This document shows positions 28,990 to 37,499 of a stretch of DNA of 64,000 nucleotides, one piece after another. The notes under the pieces were generated by a model. That model worked only from the letters and a program-made list of their open reading frames with translations. It was not told the DNA's origin and did no database searches. The position numbers and the translations under genes were made by a program. Location of the stretch: the NCBI RefSeq assembly GCF_000372065.1, contig NZ_AQVB01000011.1, forward strand, positions 1-64,000. The letters are read 5' to 3'. Numbering within the stretch: the stretch's first letter is position 1; each line of letters opens with the position of its first letter. This stretch comes from Oligella urethralis DSM 7531 (GTDB lineage Bacteria; Pseudomonadota; Gammaproteobacteria; Burkholderiales; Burkholderiaceae_B).

Positions 28990-31059
28990 TTGAGTTTTGA
29001 TGTCAGTCGATTTTTTTCAGATGATGGTCCTTTTGCCGAATCTGTTAGTCGCTATACTAAGCGTCAGGCACAGACTGAGTTGGCGCAAGCGATAGAAAAT
29101 ACTTTCATGACAAAGGGCACGCTGGTGGCTGAGGCAGGTACCGGTACAGGTAAGACCTGGGCCTATTTAGTACCAGCATTATTAGCGACTGGCAAGGTGA
29201 TTATATCGACGGGTACACGCAATTTACAGGACCAGATCTTCACTAAGGATGTGCCACAGGTTTGCCAGGCCATGGGTATTCCAGCCTTGGTCGCTGTGCT
29301 TAAGGGACGTTCTAATTACGTTTGTCACCATTATTTAAAGCAGCTTGAGGAGTCAGATGCGGGTTTGCACTCTAAGCTAGAAGTGCCCATGCTGCAAGCG
29401 ATACGCCGCTTTGCTGATACTTCCGCAACGGGTGATAAGGCGGATTGTGCTGCCGTACCTGAGACAGCGAGCATTTGGCAACGGGTGACTTCCACTGCTG
29501 AGAATTGCTTAGGTCAAGACTGTCAGTTTGCAGAGGAGTGCTTTACGAATAAGGCGCGGGCGCGTGCTCAAGAGGCGGATGTGGTGGTGATTAATCACGC
29601 TTTGTTTATGGCGGATTTGTCCCTTAGGCAGGAGGGTATTTTTGATTTATTGCCTAGCGCAGAGGCCGTCGTCTTTGATGAGGCGCATCAACTGCCGGAT
29701 TATGCGACGCGCTTTTTAGGTGAGCAAATTAGCGGTCAAAAAATTGCTGATTGGCAAAAACGCAGTCTTAGCATCGTGCGCGCCCAGTTAAAAGGCATTG
29801 CCAAGGACATTGAGCCTATCGTGCAGGAGATAGCCAAGGCGCTGATGGAGTTTAGACTACAATTGATGCCGCTTGAGGAAATGCCAAATGCGCAGGCTTT
29901 GGTGCATAATCTGGAAAATTATGAGCGAGTGATGGGGCGTTTTGATGAGTTGGCGCAGGCAATTCAGCAATTGGTGCGAACTTTATTAAACTATCAGGAA
30001 TCCCATCCCGATATTAAAGCAGCAACCCGTGAGGGCGCGGCACTATACGATAGTTTGATGCGTTGGGCACGTAGCCATCAGCCAGCGGCTGATGCAGAGG
30101 GTGCCACGCAGGTCGCTGCAAGTAGCGCTAGTGATAGTCTCAGTTCCTTGGTGGCTGAGCAGATGGATGAAGAGCACCAAGCAGTGGCTGAGCTTGAAAC
30201 AAGCTATGTGTGTTGGCTCAATTTAACTCAAAACTATTTTCAGCTTCATCGGGCTCCCTTGAGTGTGCGACATTTCGGTCGCTTTAAGCAGGCAGATCAG
30301 GCCTGGGTCTTTACCTCAGCGACTTTGTCAGTGAATGGTAATTTTGATCATTTTGTTAATAATCTTGGGCTCTATGGTGCCATTGAACGGGTATGGGAAT
30401 CACCCTTTCAATATCAGGATAAAACCATTATGCTGATTCCTAAACTGCCGTTGCCGGATGATTTTTCATTTAGAGAACGCTTTCTGGACGTGCTGATGCC
30501 TTTGATTGAAGCAACGCATGGCGGTGTTTTGTTGTTATGCACTTCCCTGAAAGCGGTTGATGAGTTTTCAGAGATGTTATTAGCGCGGCTGGATGAGGTA
30601 AATATTGATCGTGCTTTATTAAAGCAGGGGGATAATTCTCGCGCTTATTTGATGGAAAAATTCCGTCAAGAGGGCAATGCTATTTTGGTGGGTAGCTCCA
30701 GTTTTTGGGAGGGCGTGGACTTTCCCGGCGATTTATTGACCTTGGTGGCAATAGATAAAATCCCATTTATGTCACCAGATGACCCGGTGCTGGATGCGCG
30801 CATTAGGGATTGTGAAAATCGTGGCGGCAGTGCCTTTTTTGAGATCCAGATCCCGCATGCTGCAATTGCTCTCAAGCAGGGGGCGGGACGTTTGGTGCGC
30901 AGTGAAAATGATGCAGGGGTATTGCTCATTGGTGATGTACGCTTGGTGGAAAAAGGCTATGGTAAAAGGCTTTGGCAGGGTTTACCGGACTTTTATCGAA
31001 GCCGAAATCCAGAGGATGCCTTACAATTTTTGCGCTATTTGGCCGAGCAAGGTAAATAA
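28990..31059 (+). CDS. ATP-dependent DNA helicase, DinG/YoaA family
   Basis: Superfamily 2 XPD-like helicase of 689 residues. Walker A GTGTGKT is at residues 50-56, the DEAH box is in VVFDEAHQLPD, and the last motif is GAGRLVRS. Four cysteines (Cys112, then the group NCLGQDCQFAEEC) sit where XPD/DinG enzymes hold a 4Fe-4S cluster. It probably unwinds damaged or structured DNA; family members include DinG and YoaA and I cannot separate them safely. The start is TTG 28990 with TAGGAG six bases upstream. It is divergent from tex. Confidence 0.9.
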   Translation: MSFDVSRFFSDDGPFAESVSRYTKRQAQTELAQAIENTFMTKGTLVAEAGTGTGKTWAYLVPALLATGKVIISTGTRNLQDQIFTKDVPQVCQAMGIPALVAVLKGRSNYVCHHYLKQLEESDAGLHSKLEVPMLQAIRRFADTSATGDKADCAAVPETASIWQRVTSTAENCLGQDCQFAEECFTNKARARAQEADVVVINHALFMADLSLRQEGIFDLLPSAEAVVFDEAHQLPDYATRFLGEQISGQKIADWQKRSLSIVRAQLKGIAKDIEPIVQEIAKALMEFRLQLMPLEEMPNAQALVHNLENYERVMGRFDELAQAIQQLVRTLLNYQESHPDIKAATREGAALYDSLMRWARSHQPAADAEGATQVAASSASDSLSSLVAEQMDEEHQAVAELETSYVCWLNLTQNYFQLHRAPLSVRHFGRFKQADQAWVFTSATLSVNGNFDHFVNNLGLYGAIERVWESPFQYQDKTIMLIPKLPLPDDFSFRERFLDVLMPLIEATHGGVLLLCTSLKAVDEFSEMLLARLDEVNIDRALLKQGDNSRAYLMEKFRQEGNAILVGSSSFWEGVDFPGDLLTLVAIDKIPFMSPDDPVLDARIRDCENRGGSAFFEIQIPHAAIALKQGAGRLVRSENDAGVLLIGDVRLVEKGYGKRLWQGLPDFYRSRNPEDALQFLRYLAEQGK

Positions 31060-31065
31060 AAAGTA

Positions 31066-31099
31066 AAAGGGGTTTAGTTTTCGAACTAAACCCCTTTAA
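31066..31099. terminator. Bidirectional terminator with UUCG loop
   Basis: A perfect 14-base-pair stem AAAGGGGTTTAGTT/AACTAAACCCCTTT closed by the tetraloop TTCG at 31080-31083. It lies between the convergent helicase gene and bamD and can serve both strands. Confidence 0.88.
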
Positions 31100-31106
31100 G
31101 TCTAAA

Positions 31107-31931
31107 CTAATTAAACCACGTTGCTGGTTTGAAAACATCTAACCAACTGGAATCCTTGTCAAGACCATGCTCCGGATAGTCGGAGTTTGGGAAGTTCTGT
31201 GTAAATACACGCTGAGCGTCAGCGGCTTGATCATGTAGGCCTAAAGCCTCATAGGACTTCATCATAATATACAGCGCACGCTCCGTTGCCGTTACTCCAG
31301 AGAAATCTCTTAATACCGCCTGTGCACGGTTAATGGCAGCCACATAGCCATGGCGCTCATAGTAGTATTGGGCGACATTGACCTCGTTTTCAGCGATGGT
31401 GCTAATTAACCAGTTTAGACGTAGTCGTGAGTCCTCGGCATAGCGACTCTGTGGGAAGCGCTCGACTAGCTCACTAAAGGCGGCATAAGACTCACGCAAA
31501 CCCTTAGGATCACGCTCGCTCGGGTCCTGACCCGTATAGCTGCTTAAGAAAGCGCTCGGCGGGGTGAAAGTAATTAAGCCCTTAAGGTAGAGCATATAGT
31601 CGGTATGCGGGTGATTTGGATATAAGCGATGGAAGCGATCAATCACTGCCTTGGCTTGCTCCGGTTCGTCATCACGCCAGAGCACATAAGCCTCGTCAAT
31701 CATGGCTTGCTGTGCGTAGCTGGAGTAGGGGAAGCGTGTGCCAATGGTATGTAAATAGGCACTGGCGGTATTCCATGAACTACTACGAACGTTTTCGCGA
31801 GCCGCATCATATAGTTGAGGCGCAGACCAACCGATGGTCTCATCGTTAATCTTGTCACGGGTGCTTGAGCAGGCGGTTAATAAACTGACGCCAAGAACGA
31901 GTACTATGGATTTAAAGGTGTTAGTTTGCAT
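31107..31931 (-). CDS. bamD: Outer membrane protein assembly factor BamD
   Basis: Essential lipoprotein of the BAM complex that works with BamA to insert beta-barrel proteins such as LptD. The signal peptide ends in the lipobox LTAC with Cys at residue 21. The mature part is a set of TPR-like helical repeats, with family segments RFPYSSYAQQAMIDEAY and YYERHGYVAAINRAQ. The length is 274 residues. It is divergent from rluD, an arrangement that is conserved widely in proteobacteria. Confidence 0.95.
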   Translation of the reverse strand: MQTNTFKSIVLVLGVSLLTACSSTRDKINDETIGWSAPQLYDAARENVRSSSWNTASAYLHTIGTRFPYSSYAQQAMIDEAYVLWRDDEPEQAKAVIDRFHRLYPNHPHTDYMLYLKGLITFTPPSAFLSSYTGQDPSERDPKGLRESYAAFSELVERFPQSRYAEDSRLRLNWLISTIAENEVNVAQYYYERHGYVAAINRAQAVLRDFSGVTATERALYIMMKSYEALGLHDQAADAQRVFTQNFPNSDYPEHGLDKDSSWLDVFKPATWFN

Positions 31932-32100
31932 ATTTACAATTTAAAATAAGAATACTTGCGTGATATGATGCTTTATTCTGTTTAATAGAAACTATGATAA
32001 CAGCCTTTTAGGATCCTATCGTTGCTGTTGATTACAATATTCGAAAAATCAACAGCGTATTTTGCCAGATCAATTAAAAACTCATTACACAGAGCCTGCT

Positions 32101-33078
32101 ATGACCGACCAATCCCTTGAAACCGCCGAGCATTTCGACGACGATGCAGTAGAACCTGAGGCTTTGGAATTTGAAATGCCCTTAAACTTTAGCAGCGAAC
32201 GTTTGGATAAGGTACTAGTCACCTTATTGCCGGCGCATTCACGCAGTCGCTTACAACAGTGGATCAGCGATGGTTGGGTCAAGGTCAACGGACAAGCAGC
32301 TAAAGTGCGCCAAACCATTCGAGCGGCTGATCGCATTACCGTGAGGGAACAGGTGACACCGGAGCAAATGGCATTTAGCCCGGAGAATTTGCCGCTTGAT
32401 ATTATTGCGGCTACTGAGCATTATATTATTGTGAATAAGGCTGCTGGTATGGTGACGCACCCGGGTGCTGGCAATTGGTCAGGTACCTTACTAAACGGCT
32501 TGTTATACCATTTTCCAGAGTTGGCGCAGATACCGCGCGCGGGCATTGTACATCGACTGGACAAGGATACCTCCGGCATCTTAATGGTAGCCCGTACGGA
32601 AATTGCTCAAACCGATTTGGTGCGGCAATTACAAGCACGTTCGGTAGGACGTCAATACGTGGCTTTACTAAAAGGGCATATTGCCGAGGCGGGTACGGTT
32701 GACGCAGCGATTGGTAGAGATCGCCGCGTGGCGGTAAGAATGTCCACCGACTCACCTATTGCACCCAAGGAAGCGCGCACGCATTTTCAACGACAGGCCT
32801 TGGGTACATGGCAGGGTCATGCGATCAGTCGGGTTGAATGTCGTTTGGAGACGGGCCGTACTCATCAGATTCGAGTACATTTAAGTAGTCTAGGGTATCC
32901 GCTACTGGGTGATGGTTTGTATGGTGGTCCAGCTTGGCTGGGGGCAGAGCGGCAGATGCTACATGCTCAGCAGTTGAGTTTTATGCATCCAGTGGATGGC
33001 GTGCCGTTGCATTTTACGGCGCCAATACCCGCAGCGATGCAGCAGATAATAGATGCTGTTGATTGGATTGAAAGTTAA
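32101..33078 (+). CDS. rluD: Ribosomal large subunit pseudouridine synthase RluD
   Basis: Makes pseudouridines in helix 69 of 23S rRNA (positions 1911, 1915 and 1917 in E. coli). An S4 RNA-binding domain with SRSRLQQWISDGWVKVNG precedes the catalytic domain. The catalytic Asp is in HRLDKDTSG at about residue 154, and the conserved ETGRTHQIRVH follows. I start at ATG 32101; a TTG at 32062 would add 13 residues. An acidic stretch before the S4 domain is common in this subfamily. It is paired with pgeF downstream. Confidence 0.94.
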   Translation: MTDQSLETAEHFDDDAVEPEALEFEMPLNFSSERLDKVLVTLLPAHSRSRLQQWISDGWVKVNGQAAKVRQTIRAADRITVREQVTPEQMAFSPENLPLDIIAATEHYIIVNKAAGMVTHPGAGNWSGTLLNGLLYHFPELAQIPRAGIVHRLDKDTSGILMVARTEIAQTDLVRQLQARSVGRQYVALLKGHIAEAGTVDAAIGRDRRVAVRMSTDSPIAPKEARTHFQRQALGTWQGHAISRVECRLETGRTHQIRVHLSSLGYPLLGDGLYGGPAWLGAERQMLHAQQLSFMHPVDGVPLHFTAPIPAAMQQIIDAVDWIES

Positions 33079-33098
33079 TCGTAGCCACAGGAGGCGTG

Positions 33099-33950
33099 AT
33101 GGAGGTTCCTTTTTCTTATCCTAAACCCCATGCAGCGTATCGTGAGTTGCATGGTCTGCCCGTCATTAGTGGTCCTGCTATTGATGGTCTGGCGTATTTT
33201 AGCAGCACCGCTAGCAGTGGACGCGAGGTAGTGAGCTGCGGCTCAGCTGATTGTGATGCCTTTAGTGCAGCAGGATTTAATTTGGGCTTATCCACGGGCG
33301 CCGAGCGCGATTTAGTGCTGGCCAATCGCGCTCGTTTACAAGAGGAATTGCCGGCGGCACCGATTTGGATTGCACAGGTACATGGTGCAGCGGTTTTTGA
33401 TGCAGACCAATGGCAGCCAGGTGATGAGATCACTCGAGCGGATGCCAGCATTACTACTCAGCCTGAGCGTGTGTTAGTGGTACAAACGGCGGATTGTATG
33501 CCGCTTGTGCTGTTGGGTGCAGAGGCACAAGTGCTTGGAGTGGTGCATGCGGGGTGGCGTAGTTTATTGCTTGGGGTGCTTGAAAATACTATTGAGGCAA
33601 TGAGGCAGAAGGTAGCTGCGCCGATTACTCATGTGTGGATAGGTCCCTCTATCGGTGCGGCTGCTTTTGAGGTGGGGGCGGAGGTGTGCGCAGGCTTTGT
33701 AGAGTCTAACCCAGCGTATGCGGATTTTTTTACAGCGTCAAAAACGCAGGCCGATAAATACTATGGTGATTTAGTAGCTATTGCCAATCATAAACTGCAC
33801 AGTCTTAAGCCTCGAGGATGGGTGGCTGCAGATTGCGGGATCTACTTTTCAGGACTTTGTACTTATAGTCTTGCCAGTTGCTTTTATTCCTATCGTCGTA
33901 ATGCGCAGACGGGGCGGCAGGTGACCGTGGCTTATTTAACTAAGCCTTAA
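33099..33950 (+). CDS. pgeF: Peptidoglycan editing factor PgeF (laccase-domain protein YfiH)
   Basis: A 283-residue protein of the YfiH/LACC1 family. In E. coli the homologue removes wrongly incorporated serine from peptidoglycan precursors; relatives act on purine nucleosides. Metal-binding residues are visible in AQVHGAAVFDAD, QTADCMPLVL and VHAGWRSL. The ATG at 33099 is well placed after AGGAGG at 33089-33094; a GTG one codon earlier is possible. The rluD-pgeF pair is a conserved operon. Confidence 0.92.
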   Translation: MEVPFSYPKPHAAYRELHGLPVISGPAIDGLAYFSSTASSGREVVSCGSADCDAFSAAGFNLGLSTGAERDLVLANRARLQEELPAAPIWIAQVHGAAVFDADQWQPGDEITRADASITTQPERVLVVQTADCMPLVLLGAEAQVLGVVHAGWRSLLLGVLENTIEAMRQKVAAPITHVWIGPSIGAAAFEVGAEVCAGFVESNPAYADFFTASKTQADKYYGDLVAIANHKLHSLKPRGWVAADCGIYFSGLCTYSLASCFYSYRRNAQTGRQVTVAYLTKP

Positions 33951-34030
33951 TTAATTCCAGTAAGCAGCTGTGTGCTTGCTAAGAGGGGCGCAACTCAGCA
34001 CCGCCAGATGAATTTAAATTTGCTTGTCAT

Positions 34031-34054
34031 AATTCTTATTTACAATAAAGAATT
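34031..34054. promoter_or_regulatory. Imperfect palindrome upstream of phaC
   Basis: AATTCTTATT and AATAAAGAATT are inverted around TAC with a single extra base in one arm. It sits just upstream of the predicted phaC -35 box and could be an operator, for instance for a regulator such as PhaR. That link is inference. Confidence 0.4.
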
Positions 34055-34072
34055 AGGTGTTTGTTCAGATAA

Positions 34073-34100
34073 TTGGAATATTTCTTTGCTACACTATAGA
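34073..34100 (+). promoter_or_regulatory. Candidate sigma-70 promoter of phaC
   Basis: TTGGAA at 34073-34078 and TATAGA at 34095-34100 are spaced by 16 bases. The predicted leader is about 55 bases. Confidence 0.5.
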
Positions 34101-34161
34101 TAGAGATTCAAGTTCTATGCTAGACACCAAAGCCTATCGCATTCTTAGATGGAGATGATTA

Positions 34162-35811
34162 ATGGAGCAGTTTAATTTAGCCAATAACCCATGGCTGGCC
34201 TCATGGAATAATTTGACCAGTTCAGCCGATTGGGAAGTATTTAAAAGTGATTTTGTCAAAAAGTTTCAACATCTGATGCAGCTTAGCCAAGAGGGTAATC
34301 TTCCGGAATTACGTGACCGTCGTTTCCGTGATGCGGCTTGGGCCGAAAATCCGCAGCTTCATTTATTAGCGCATTTATATGTTTTATCATCTGAAACAGT
34401 AGAAAAAATGACGGCTAAGTTTGATCTACCTAAGCGTATGCAAGAGCGTTTACAGTTTTCGGTAGATCAGTGGTTAGCGGCGATTGCTCCTTCTAACTTC
34501 TTTAGTTTTAATGCCGAGGCCTTAAAGGCGTTCCAAGACACTTCCGGTGAGTCTCTACAAAAGGGGATGCAGAACTGGATGGATGACTTACGCAAGGGTC
34601 GCATGACGCAGACCGATGAGACGGCCTTTGAAGTGGGCGTGGACTTAGCGGTGACTGAGGGATCGGTGGTTTTTGAAAATAAATTTTTCCAGTTGATCCA
34701 ATATCAGCCGAAGCTTGATCAGGTGTTTGAGACACCAATGCTGATAGTGCCACCATGCATTAATAAGTTCTACGTGATGGACTTGCAAAAGGATGAGTCG
34801 CTAGTGCAGTACTTGGTAGAGCAGGGCCATAATACCTATTTAATTTCTTGGCGCAATCCTTTATCAAGCGATGATGATGGCATCAGCGAGGCGACGTGGG
34901 ATGACTATATTGAACACGGCATTTTAAAGGCCATGGAGGTGGTGCAGGCCATTAGCGCTCAACCCCAACTAAACGTGACAGCGTTTTGTGTGGGCGGCAC
35001 GATGACGGCCACCGCAATCTCTGTGTTAAAAGCGCGTGGTGTTGATATTGTTAAGTCCTTAACCCTCTTAACCACCTTCCTGGATTTCTCCGAGACCGGT
35101 GTGTTGGATGTCTTTATTGATGAATCCATGGTGCTTAGAAATGAGCTTAAAATGGGCAAGGGTGGCTTAGCTTCGGCTGATATGCTAAATAGCACCTTCT
35201 CGTGGCTCAGACCAAATGAACTGGTTTGGAACTATGTGGTGAGTCGCTACTTTAAGGGTGAGGCGCCAGCAGCTTTTAATATTTTATATTGGAATGCTGA
35301 TAGTACGAATTTACCTGGTCCTTTCTATGCCTGGTACTTACGTAATACCTATTTGGAAAATAACTTAGCCAAGCCAGATCATGCCGTGGTTTGCGGTGAA
35401 AAGGTTAACTTCGGTCGGATTGATATACCATCTTTTGTATACGCTTCCATCGCCGATCATATCGTGCCTTGGGATTCTGGTTTTGCATCGGCTAAGTTGA
35501 TTTCTGGTCCAGTGCGTTTTGTCTTGGGTGCTTCTGGTCATATTGCTGGTGTGATTAATCCACCGCACAAGAATCGTCGCAACTACTGGGTTAATGAAAA
35601 TACGCCTGACGATCTGAACCGTGCTCAAAGTGCTGGTGATTGGTTGGCAGAGGCTACTGAAAAGCCTGGTAGCTGGTGGCCTGCGTGGGCTGAGTGGTTG
35701 GCACAACAAGGCGGTCGCAAGATCCGTGCCCGTAAGACCATGGGTAGTCGCCAGTATCCGGTCATTGAGCCAGCACCAGGGCGTTATGTTAAGGTTAAAG
35801 CAATAAGTTAA
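34162..35811 (+). CDS. phaC: Class I polyhydroxyalkanoate synthase PhaC
   Basis: Polymerises hydroxyacyl-CoA thioesters into polyhydroxyalkanoate granules. The alpha/beta hydrolase core carries the lipase-like box FCVGGT with the nucleophile Cys near residue 276, the Asp in SIADHIVPW and the His in GASGHIAGV. The 549-residue length and the N-terminal domain fit class I synthases that work without PhaE or PhaR subunits and prefer short-chain monomers. It is followed by phaB and the regulator phaR but not by a phaA thiolase gene. Confidence 0.95.
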   Translation: MEQFNLANNPWLASWNNLTSSADWEVFKSDFVKKFQHLMQLSQEGNLPELRDRRFRDAAWAENPQLHLLAHLYVLSSETVEKMTAKFDLPKRMQERLQFSVDQWLAAIAPSNFFSFNAEALKAFQDTSGESLQKGMQNWMDDLRKGRMTQTDETAFEVGVDLAVTEGSVVFENKFFQLIQYQPKLDQVFETPMLIVPPCINKFYVMDLQKDESLVQYLVEQGHNTYLISWRNPLSSDDDGISEATWDDYIEHGILKAMEVVQAISAQPQLNVTAFCVGGTMTATAISVLKARGVDIVKSLTLLTTFLDFSETGVLDVFIDESMVLRNELKMGKGGLASADMLNSTFSWLRPNELVWNYVVSRYFKGEAPAAFNILYWNADSTNLPGPFYAWYLRNTYLENNLAKPDHAVVCGEKVNFGRIDIPSFVYASIADHIVPWDSGFASAKLISGPVRFVLGASGHIAGVINPPHKNRRNYWVNENTPDDLNRAQSAGDWLAEATEKPGSWWPAWAEWLAQQGGRKIRARKTMGSRQYPVIEPAPGRYVKVKAIS

Positions 35812-35837
35812 TAATGCCAATTTTAAGTTTTAATTAA

Positions 35838-35928
35838 TGCATATCAGCATCTGATAAATAGCGCTAATCCTAGGCGCTGCCTCGCTTGGAGCTTAGGATT
35901 ACCCTTATAGACAGTATGCTGATGTGCA
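35838..35928. repeat. Nested inverted repeats between phaC and phaB
   Basis: An outer pair, TGCATATCAGCAT at 35838-35850 and ATGCTGATGTGCA at 35916-35928, matches at 12 of 13 positions. It encloses an inner pair AATCCTA (35866-35872) and TAGGATT (35894-35900). The transcript could form a long hairpin. No strong T-run follows, so a processing or attenuation role is as likely as termination. Confidence 0.7.
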
Positions 35929-35975
35929 GTTTACAGTTAACAAACATTGTCATGTAATCAAAAGGAGAGTGGCTT

Positions 35976-36719
35976 ATGAGCTCAAAGAAAAGAATAGCCT
36001 ATGTTACGGGTGGTATGGGCGGTATCGGTACAGCAATTTGTCGTCGTTTAGCCGATGACGGCTTTACCGTAGTTGCTGGTTGCGGCCCTACTCGTAATTT
36101 TCAAAAGTGGCTGGATGAGCAAAAAGCTGATGGTTATGAGTTTCATGCCTCCGCCGGTAACGTCGCTGATTGGGATTCCACTGTCAAGGCTTTTGAAAAG
36201 GTTCGTCAAGAAGTCGGTGAGATTGATGTACTTGTGAATAACGCCGGTATTACGCGTGATGGCGTCTTCCGTAAGATGTCCGTTGAGGATTGGACTGCGG
36301 TGATGGACACTAACCTAAACAGCTTATTTAATGTGACTAAGCAAGTGATTGAGCACATGTATGAGCAACGTTGGGGTCGCATTATTAATATCAGCTCGGT
36401 TAACGGTCAAAAGGGTCAGTTTGGTCAGACTAACTACTCTACCGCTAAAGCGGGTATTCACGGTTTCACAATGGCCTTGGCGCAGGAGGTGGCAAGTCGT
36501 GGTGTGACGGTTAATACCGTTTCTCCTGGTTATATCGGTACGGATATGGTGCGTGCGATTCGTCCTGAGATTTTAGAGCAGATCGTGGGTACCATCCCTG
36601 TGCGTCGCTTAGGTGAGCCTGAAGAGATTGCATCGATCGTCGGTTGGTTAGCTTCGGATGATGCTGGCTTCTCTACCGGTGCCGACTTCTCGCTTAACGG
36701 CGGTCTTCACATGAGCTAA
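35976..36719 (+). CDS. phaB: Acetoacetyl-CoA reductase
   Basis: Short-chain dehydrogenase that reduces acetoacetyl-CoA to (R)-3-hydroxybutyryl-CoA, the monomer for PhaC, using NADPH. It has the cofactor site GGMGGIG at residues 12-18, NNAGITRDG, and the catalytic Ser in ISSVNGQKGQ with Tyr and Lys in NYSTAKAG. The length of 247 residues is typical. The ribosome binding site AAGGAGAG precedes the ATG by about 8 bases. It lies 164 bases after phaC across a structured spacer and 30 bases before phaR. Confidence 0.95.
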   Translation: MSSKKRIAYVTGGMGGIGTAICRRLADDGFTVVAGCGPTRNFQKWLDEQKADGYEFHASAGNVADWDSTVKAFEKVRQEVGEIDVLVNNAGITRDGVFRKMSVEDWTAVMDTNLNSLFNVTKQVIEHMYEQRWGRIINISSVNGQKGQFGQTNYSTAKAGIHGFTMALAQEVASRGVTVNTVSPGYIGTDMVRAIRPEILEQIVGTIPVRRLGEPEEIASIVGWLASDDAGFSTGADFSLNGGLHMS

Positions 36720-36749
36720 TCAGTAGGAATTTTAGCTAGTAGTATTAAT

Positions 36750-37331
36750 ATGTCAGAAATTAAGCAAGATAGTTCTCGTGTTATTAAAAAGTATCCTAAT
36801 CGTCGTCTTTATGATACGCAGGCGAGTAGTTACATCACCTTAGCCGATGTGAGGGATTTGGTGGTTGCCTCAGAGCGCTTTACCGTGATTGATGCAAAAA
36901 CCAATGAAGACATTACACGGAGCATCTTGCTACAAATTATTCTGGATCTTGAGAGTGCTGGTGTGCCGATGTTTAGCACCAACACTCTCAGACAGATTAT
37001 CCGTTTTTACGGGCATGCCATGCAGGGTGTGATGGGTACCTACCTAGAGCAAAATATGCAGGCATTTACTGAAATTCAGCAGCAATTGAGTCAGCAATAT
37101 GAGGAGCTCTACCCGACTCAATTTAAGCCTGAGGCATGGGCTGATCTGATGTCCATGCAAAATCCTTTGATGAGCCGTATGATGAGTAGTTATGTGGAAC
37201 AGACTAAGGATCTTTATCTCAATATGCAAGAGCAGATGCAAAATCAAACCCAGCAGTTGCTAAAGGTGTTTAGTCCTGCTGCTTTTAATCAAGCCGCTGC
37301 GAGCAAAAAGAGCACGAAAAAGTCCAAGTAG
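36750..37331 (+). CDS. phaR: Polyhydroxyalkanoate synthesis repressor PhaR
   Basis: DNA-binding regulator that senses free PHA and releases phasin and pha promoters when granules form. The N-terminal domain has the family hallmark RVIKKYPNRRLYDTQASSYI, followed by a PHB-accumulation regulatory domain and a Gln/Met-rich tail ending in Lys-rich residues. It is 193 residues. It is the last gene of the phaC-phaB-phaR set and may act on the palindrome upstream of phaC. Confidence 0.93.
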   Translation: MSEIKQDSSRVIKKYPNRRLYDTQASSYITLADVRDLVVASERFTVIDAKTNEDITRSILLQIILDLESAGVPMFSTNTLRQIIRFYGHAMQGVMGTYLEQNMQAFTEIQQQLSQQYEELYPTQFKPEAWADLMSMQNPLMSRMMSSYVEQTKDLYLNMQEQMQNQTQQLLKVFSPAAFNQAAASKKSTKKSK

Positions 37332-37352
37332 TTAGCTTGCTATATAACCAAA

Positions 37353-37370
37353 GCCTTGATTAGTCAAGGC
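37353..37370 (+). terminator. Weak hairpin after phaR
   Basis: Stem GCCTTGA/TCAAGGC with loop TTAG, 20 bases after the phaR stop. It is not followed by a T-run; GTTTTTAG comes only about 13 bases later. Confidence 0.4.
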
Positions 37371-37407
37371 GGATAATTCCCAGTTTTTAGCCTTATCGTT
37401 GGGACCC

Positions 37408-37421
37408 TTGATTATGATCAA
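37408..37421 (+). promoter_or_regulatory. Perfect FNR/ANR-type binding site
   Basis: TTGATTATGATCAA matches the FNR consensus TTGAT-N4-ATCAA at all ten fixed positions. Its centre is 32 bases upstream of the centre of a TATAAT box at 37444-37449. That places it near -41.5 of the predicted start, the classical activating position. Confidence 0.8.
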
Positions 37422-37443
37422 TCCCAATTAAGCCCCTTAACTT

Positions 37444-37449
37444 TATAAT
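37444..37449 (+). promoter_or_regulatory. -10 box of the cytochrome c peroxidase promoter
   Basis: A perfect TATAAT with no good -35 box; the FNR-type site occupies that place. The inferred transcription start is about 37456, some 44 bases before the ATG. Confidence 0.65.
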
Positions 37450-37499
37450 TGAACTACGGGTGATATCACCCAGTTTTTAACGATTCAAGGGGGAATCTT

